Shown here piece after piece: positions 51,613 to 60,600 of a DNA stretch of 64,000 nucleotides. The notes under the pieces were generated by a model, which saw only the letters and a list, made by a program, of their open reading frames with translations, was not told the origin of the DNA and made no database searches. Within the stretch, counting starts at the first letter, position 1; each line of letters starts with the position of its first letter. The DNA is from Cetobacterium somerae (lineage in GTDB: Bacteria; Fusobacteriota; Fusobacteriia; Fusobacteriales; Fusobacteriaceae): NCBI RefSeq assembly GCF_022430525.1, contig NZ_CP092519.1:310001-374000 (forward strand). Direction: 5' to 3'. The position numbers were made by a program, and so were the translations under genes.

Positions 51613-54600
51613 ATGAAGTTAAAATATAAAAATTGTATAAAAAGCTTCATATTGTTTACTATATTTAATATATTATCGTTATTTACCTTTGCAATACCTG
51701 AAGGAATGAAGCCAAATGGCTCTGAAGAACCAATTCCACCTGTAATGAAAAAAACTAGAGCTATAACAAGTAGTTTTGATGTTAATGAAGGAGATGGATT
51801 TATAATTCAGGATATAGGATCAGGAAATATAATAGTAAACAAAAAGAACTTAGTAAACGGTAATAATAGTATAACACCAAAGACTTTAAATGTTGGTGGA
51901 AATACAAATAATGCATTTGGTTACAATTCTAAAGATAATTATATATATGGAATTCAAATGGTAACAAATTCAGGACACAACTTAATAAAAATAGGTAAAG
52001 ATAGTGGAACAGTAGGATTTTCTTTAGGGAAAATAACTGGAATATCATTAAATGAATCTATATTTATAGGAGATTTTGATAAAGATGGAAATATGTATGT
52101 AGCTGGAAATAATAATGTTTATAAGATAACAATAGCATCAAATGGAACAGCAAATGCGGCGAATATAGGGAGTAGAGAAAGTAGTACTTTTGCAGATTGG
52201 GGTTATACTGAAATCAATGGAAAAGAAAGGTTTTATTATATTTTAAATAATGGTACTTTAAAATATTATGAAAAAAGTGGAGGAGGATTGACAGGACCTA
52301 CTCAAGTAACAACAGGATTAAGTACAGATAGAGGAACAGTAGTTGCAGTATTTATGGCAGGAACAAATATGTTTTATAATCCATCAGGAACAAATACTAT
52401 TTATAAAGTGGATTTAACAGCGATTACACCAACTTCTTTATCATTTACATCTTTGGAAAATACAACAACTAGTGGAGATGGAGCTAGAAATTATTCTAAA
52501 TTAATTCCAAACTTGGCAGTAGGTAAAGAAATTACAAATGGAGTGATAGACACAAATGGAGATAAAATTTTTTCTCAAGGTGATGAGATTAAATATAAAT
52601 TAGTTATAAAAAACTCAGGAAATTATCCTTTAGGTGCAGATGATATATCTAAATATATTATTTCAGACAAAGTAGATTTAAATAAGGTAGAATCAGTGGC
52701 AACAAATGTTGTAGCGAAAAAATTTCCTACATTAATTGGAGGTATAGGAACAGTAGTTAATGTAGTACCAACAACATTGACATATGATTCTACAGGAAAA
52801 TTTGAATTAGCTTCAGAATTAGGTAAACTTCCAAGATTAGAAATAGGTGAGAGATTAGAAATAGAATATACTTTAAAAATAAAAATATATGACTTTAGTG
52901 GAGATACAGATAGGATAAATAATACTGTTACGGGAGCAATTCCAAATAAACAAGTAACAAGTGATAGTCAAGCAAGTGTAGTAATATTAAAACCATTAGT
53001 AATAGCAACAAAGATATCAGATAAAACAGGTCAAGTGGTTCAACCTGGAGATGAGATAGAATATACATTAACATTGACAAATACAGGAAAAGTACCATCG
53101 AATAATTATCCTGTAAAAGATAGTTTATTAACTAATGAGGGATTATCAAAACCAACATTAACAATAACGGGAGGAACCTTAACAGGGGATATATTCGAAA
53201 ATAGTGGAGGAACAATAACAGTACCTGCGCAAGTAGGAACATCGCCAGGTGTAGTAACTATAACATACAAAGTAATAGTTCCTACAGATTATGCAAAACC
53301 AACAATAGTTAACTCATTAAATAGTGGTCAAGAGATAGTAATCAATGTTGAAAAACCAGTAGTTTTATCAACAAAGACATCAGATAAAACAGGTCAAGTA
53401 GTTCAAGCAGGAGAAGTAATAGGTTATACATTAAAACTAACAAATACAACGAAAGTAGATGCAAAGAACTATGTAGTAAAAGATACGCTGTTAAGTAATC
53501 CATTGTTAACAAAACCAACAGATGTATTAGTAGAAGGAGGAACGTTAACAGGAGATATATTTGATGGTGCAGGAGGAAGTGTAACAGTACCAGCAGGAAA
53601 AACAGTGACGATAACATACACAGTAACAGTACCAAGCGCGTATCCAAATGAGACAATAGTAAACTCAGTAAATAATGGAGAAGAAGTAGTAATAGAGTAT
53701 GATGATCCAAATGTATCAGTAGTGAAGACATCAGATAAAACAGGTCAAGTAGTTCAAGCAGGAGAAGTAATAGGTTATACATTAAAACTAACAAATACAA
53801 CGAAAGTAGATGCAAAGAACTATGTAGTAAAAGATACGCTGTTAAGTAATCCATTGTTAACAAAACCAACAGATGTATTAGTAGAAGGAGGAACGTTAAC
53901 AGGAGATATATTTGATGGTGCAGGAGGAAGTGTAACAGTACCAGCAGGAAAAACAGTGACGATAACATACACAGTAACAGTACCAAGCGCGTATCCAAAT
54001 GAGACAATAGTAAACTCAGTAAATAATGGAGAAGAAGTAGTGATAGAGTATGATGATCCAAATGTATCAGTAGTGAAGACATCAGATAAAACAGGTCAAG
54101 TAGTTCAAGCAGGAGAAGTAATAGGTTATACATTAAAACTAACAAATACAACGAAAGTAGATGCAAAGAACTATGTAGTAAAAGATACGCTGTTAAGTAA
54201 TCCATTGTTAACAAAACCAACAGATGTATTAGTAGAAGGAGGAACGTTAACAGGAGATATATTTGATGGTGCAGGAGGAAGTGTAACAGTACCAGCAGGA
54301 AAAACAGTGACGATAACATACACAGTAACAGTACCAAGCGCGTATCCAAATGAGACAATAGTAAACTCAGTAAATAATGGAGAAGAAGTAGTAATAGAGT
54401 ATGATGATCCAAATGTATCAGTAGTGAAGACATCAGACAAAACAGGTCAAGTAGTTCAAGCAGGAGAAGTAATAGGTTATACATTAAAACTAACAAATAC
54501 AACGAAAGTAGATGCAAAGAACTATGTAGTAAAAGATACGCTGTTAAGTAATCCATTGTTAACAAAACCAACAGATGTATTAGTAGAAGGAGGAACGTTA

Positions 54601-57600
54601 ACAGGAGATATATTTGATGGTGCAGGAGGAAGTGTAACAGTACCAGCAGGAAAAACAGTGACGATAACATACACAGTAACAGTACCAAGCGCGTATCCAA
54701 ATGAGACAATAGTAAACTCAGTAAATAATGGAGAAGAAGTAGTAATAGAGTATGATGATCCAAATGTATCAGTAGTGAAGACATCAGACAAAACAGGTCA
54801 AGTAGTTCAAGCAGGAGAAGTAATAGGTTATACATTAAAACTAACAAATACAACGAAAGTAGATGCAAAGAACTATGTAGTAAAAGATACGCTGTTAAGT
54901 AATCCATTGTTAACAAAACCAACAGATGTATTAGTAGAAGGAGGAACGTTAACAGGAGATATATTTGATGGTGCAGGAGGAAGTGTAACAGTACCAGCAG
55001 GAAAAACAGTGACGATAACATACACAGTAACAGTACCAAGCGCGTATCCAAATGAGACAATAGTAAACTCAGTAAATAATGGAGAAGAAGTAGTGATAGA
55101 GTATGATGATCCAAATGTATCAGTAGTGAAGACATCAGACAAAACAGGTCAAGTAGTTCAAGCAGGAGAAGTAATAGGTTATACATTAAAACTAACAAAT
55201 ACAACGAAAGTAGATGCAAAGAACTATGTAGTAAAAGATACGCTGTTAAGTAATCCATTGTTAACAAAACCAACAGATGTATTAGTAGAAGGAGGAACGT
55301 TAACAGGAGATATATTTGATGGTGCAGGAGGAAGTGTAACAGTACCAGCAGGAAAAACAGTGACGATAACATACACAGTAACAGTACCAAGCGCGTATCC
55401 AAATGAGACAATAGTAAACTCAGTAAATAATGGAGAAGAAGTAGTAATAGAGTATGATGATCCAAATGTATCAGTAGTGAAGACATCAGATAAAACAGGT
55501 CAAGTAGTTCAAGCAGGAGAAGTAATAGGTTATACATTAAAACTAACAAATACAACGAAAGTAGATGCAAAGAACTATGTAGTAAAAGATACGCTGTTAA
55601 GTAATCCATTGTTAACAAAACCAACAGATGTATTAGTAGAAGGAGGAACGTTAACAGGAGATATATTTGATGGTGCAGGAGGAAGTGTAACAGTACCAGC
55701 AGGAAAAACAGTGACGATAACATACACAGTAACAGTACCAAGCGCGTATCCAAATGAGACAATAGTAAACTCAGTAAATAATGGAGAAGAAGTAGTAATA
55801 GAGTATGATGATCCAAATGTATCAGTAGTGAAGACATCAGATAAAACAGGTCAAGTAGTTCAAGCAGGAGAAGTAATAGGTTATACATTAAAACTAACAA
55901 ATACAACGAAAGTAGATGCAAAGAACTATGTAGTAAAAGATACGCTGTTAAGTAATCCATTGTTAACAAAACCAACAGATGTATTAGTAGAAGGAGGAAC
56001 GTTAACAGGAGATATATTTGATGGTGCAGGAGGAAGTGTAACAGTACCAGCAGGAAAAACAGTGACGATAACATACACAGTAACAGTACCAAGCGCGTAT
56101 CCAAATGAGACAATAGTAAACTCAGTAAATAATGGAGAAGAAGTAGTGATAGAGTATGATGATCCAAATGTATCAGTAGTGAAGACATCAGACAAAACAG
56201 GTCAAGTAGTTCAAGCAGGAGAAGTAATAGGTTATACATTAAAACTAACAAATACAACGAAAGTAGATGCAAAGAACTATGTAGTAAAAGATACGCTGTT
56301 AAGTAATCCATTGTTAACAAAACCAACAGATGTATTAGTAGAAGGAGGAACGTTAACAGGAGATATATTTGATGGTGCAGGAGGAAGTGTAACAGTACCA
56401 GCAGGAAAAACAGTGACGATAACATACACAGTAACAGTACCAAGCGCGTATCCAAATGAGACAATAGTAAACTCAGTAAATAATGGAGAAGAAGTAGTGA
56501 TAGAGTATGATGATCCAAATGTATCAGTAGTGAAGACATCAGACAAAACAGGTCAAGTAGTTCAAGCAGGAGAAGTAATAGGTTATACATTAAAACTAAC
56601 AAATACAACGAAAGTAGATGCAAAGAACTATGTAGTAAAAGATACGCTGTTAAGTAATCCATTGTTAACAAAACCAACAGATGTATTAGTAGAAGGAGGA
56701 ACGTTAACAGGAGATATATTTGATGGTGCAGGAGGAAGTGTAACAGTACCAGCAGGAAAAACAGTGACGATAACATACACAGTAACAGTACCAAGCGCGT
56801 ATCCAAATGAGACAATAGTAAACTCAGTAAATAATGGAGAAGAAGTAGTAATAGAGTATGATGATCCAAATGTATCAGTAGTGAAGACATCAGATAAAAC
56901 AGGTCAAGTAGTTCAAGCAGGAGAAGTAATAGGTTATACATTAAAACTAACAAATACAACGAAAGTAGATGCAAAGAACTATGTAGTAAAAGATACGCTG
57001 TTAAGTAATCCATTGTTAACAAAACCAACAGATGTATTAGTAGAAGGAGGAACGTTAACAGGAGATATATTTGATGGTGCAGGAGGAAGTGTAACAGTAC
57101 CAGCAGGAAAAACAGTGACGATAACATACACAGTAACAGTACCAAGCGCGTATCCAAATGAGACAATAGTAAACTCAGTAAATAATGGAGAAGAAGTAGT
57201 AATAGAGTATGATGATCCAAATGTATCAGTAGTGAAGACATCAGACAAAACAGGTCAAGTAGTTCAAGCAGGAGAAGTAATAGGTTATACATTAAAACTA
57301 ACAAATACAACGAAAGTAGATGCAAAGAACTATGTAGTAAAAGATACGCTGTTAAGTAATCCATTGTTAACAAAACCAACAGATGTATTAGTAGAAGGAG
57401 GAACGTTAACAGGAGATATATTTGATGGTGCAGGAGGAAGTGTAACAGTACCAGCAGGAAAAACAGTGACGATAACATACACAGTAACAGTACCAAGCGC
57501 GTATCCAAATGAGACAATAGTAAACTCAGTAAATAATGGAGAAGAAGTAGTAATAGAGTATGATGATCCAAATGTATCAGTAGTGAAGACATCAGATAAA

Positions 57601-60600
57601 ACAGGTCAAGTAGTTCAAGCAGGAGAAGTAATAGGTTATACATTAAAACTAACAAATACAACGAAAGTAGATGCAAAGAACTATGTAGTAAAAGATACGC
57701 TGTTAAGTAATCCATTGTTAACAAAACCAACAGATGTATTAGTAGAAGGAGGAACGTTAACAGGAGATATATTTGATGGTGCAGGAGGAAGTGTAACAGT
57801 ACCAGCAGGAAAAACAGTGACGATAACATACACAGTAACAGTACCAAGCGCGTATCCAAATGAGACAATAGTAAACTCAGTAAATAATGGAGAAGAAGTA
57901 GTAATAGAGTATGATGATCCAAATGTATCAGTAGTGAAGACATCAGATAAAACAGGTCAAGTAGTTCAAGCAGGAGAAGTAATAGGTTATACATTAAAAC
58001 TAACAAATACAACGAAAGTAGATGCAAAGAACTATGTAGTAAAAGATACGCTGTTAAGTAATCCATTGTTAACAAAACCAACAGATGTATTAGTAGAAGG
58101 AGGAACGTTAACAGGAGATATATTTGATGGTGCAGGAGGAAGTGTAACAGTACCAGCAGGAAAAACAGTGACGATAACATACACAGTAACAGTACCAAGC
58201 GCGTATCCAAATGAGACAATAGTAAACTCAGTAAATAATGGAGAAGAAGTAGTAATAGAGTATGATGATCCAAATGTATCAGTAGTGAAGACATCAGATA
58301 AAACAGGTCAAGTAGTTCAAGCAGGAGAAGTAATAGGTTATACATTAAAACTAACAAATACAACGAAAGTAGATGCAAAGAACTATGTAGTAAAAGATAC
58401 GCTGTTAAGTAATCCATTGTTAACAAAACCAACAGATGTATTAGTAGAAGGAGGAACGTTAACAGGAGATATATTTGATGGTGCAGGAGGAAGTGTAACA
58501 GTACCAGCAGGAAAAACAGTGACGATAACATACACAGTAACAGTACCAAGCGCGTATCCAAATGAGACAATAGTAAACTCAGTAAATAATGGAGAAGAAG
58601 TAGTAATAGAGTATGATGATCCAAATGTATCAGTAGTGAAGACATCAGACAAAACAGGTCAAGTAGTTCAAGCAGGAGAAGTAATAGGTTATACATTAAA
58701 ACTAACAAATACAACGAAAGTAGATGCAAAGAACTATGTAGTAAAAGATACGCTGTTAAGTAATCCATTGTTAACAAAACCAACAGATGTATTAGTAGAA
58801 GGAGGAACGTTAACAGGAGATATATTTGATGGTGCAGGAGGAAGTGTAACAGTACCAGCAGGAAAAACAGTGACGATAACATACACAGTAACAGTACCAA
58901 GCGCGTATCCAAATGAGACAATAGTAAACTCAGTAAATAATGGAGAAGAAGTAGTAATAGAGTATGATGATCCAAATGTATCAGTAGTGAAGACATCAGA
59001 TAAAACAGGTCAAGTAGTTCAAGCAGGAGAAGTAATAGGTTATACATTAAAACTAACAAATACAACGAAAGTAGATGCAAAGAACTATGTAGTAAAAGAT
59101 ACGCTGTTAAGTAATCCATTGTTAACAAAACCAACAGATGTATTAGTAGAAGGAGGAACGTTAACAGGAGATATATTTGATGGTGCAGGAGGAAGTGTAA
59201 CAGTACCAGCAGGAAAAACAGTGACGATAACATACACAGTAACAGTACCAAGCGCGTATCCAAATGAGACAATAGTAAACTCAGTAAATAATGGAGAAGA
59301 AGTAGTAATAGAGTATGATGATCCAAATGTATCAGTAGTGAAGACATCAGATAAAACAGGTCAAGTAGTTCAAGCAGGAGAAGTAATAGGTTATACATTA
59401 AAACTAACAAATACAACGAAAGTAGATGCAAAGAACTATGTAGTAAAAGATACGCTGTTAAGTAATCCATTGTTAACAAAACCAACAGATGTATTAGTAG
59501 AAGGAGGAACGTTAACAGGAGATATATTTGATGGTACAGGAGGAAGTGTAACAGTACCAGCAGGAAAAACAGTGACGATAACATACACAGTAACAGTACC
59601 AAGCGCGTATCCAAATGAGACAATAGTAAACTCAGTAAATAATGGAGAAGAAGTAGTAATAGAGTATGATGATCCAAATGTATCAGTAGTGAAGACATCA
59701 GACAAAACAGGTCAAGTAGTTCAAGCAGGAGAAGTAATAGGTTATACATTAAAACTAACAAATACAACGAAAGTAGATGCAAAGAACTATGTAGTAAAAG
59801 ATACGCTGTTAAGTAATCCATTGTTAACAAAACCAACAGATGTATTAGTAGAAGGAGGAACGTTAACAGGAGATATATTTGATGGTGCAGGAGGAAGTGT
59901 AACAGTACCAGCAGGAAAAACAGTGACGATAACATACACAGTAACAGTACCAAGCGCGTATCCAAATGAGACAATAGTAAACTCAGTAAATAATGGAGAA
60001 GAAGTAGTAATAGAGTATGATGATCCAAATGTATCAGTAGTGAAGACATCAGATAAAACAGGTCAAGTAGTTCAAGCAGGAGAAGTAATAGGTTATACAT
60101 TAAAACTAACAAATACAACGAAAGTAGATGCAAAGAACTATGTAGTAAAAGATACGCTGTTAAGTAATCCATTGTTAACAAAACCAACAGATGTATTAGT
60201 AGAAGGAGGAACGTTAACAGGAGATATATTTGATGGTGCAGGAGGAAGTGTAACAGTACCAGCAGGAAAAACAGTGACGATAACATACACAGTAACAGTA
60301 CCAAGCGCGTATCCAAATGAGACAATAGTAAACTCAGTAAATAATGGAGAAGAAGTAGTAATAGAGTATGATGATCCAAATGTATCAGTAGTGAAGACAT
60401 CAGATAAAACAGGTCAAGTAGTTCAAGCAGGAGAAGTAATAGGTTATACATTAAAACTAACAAATACAACGAAAGTAGATGCAAAGAACTATGTAGTAAA
60501 AGATACGCTGTTAAGTAATCCATTGTTAACAAAACCAACAGATGTATTAGTAGAAGGAGGAACGTTAACAGGAGATATATTTGATGGTGCAGGAGGAAGT

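Noticed and set aside
54171-59705. Series of identical 89-codon minus-strand frames
   Set aside because: These are repeated shadows in another antisense frame of the same array, appearing only in the units that have GAC in the landmark or a matching context.
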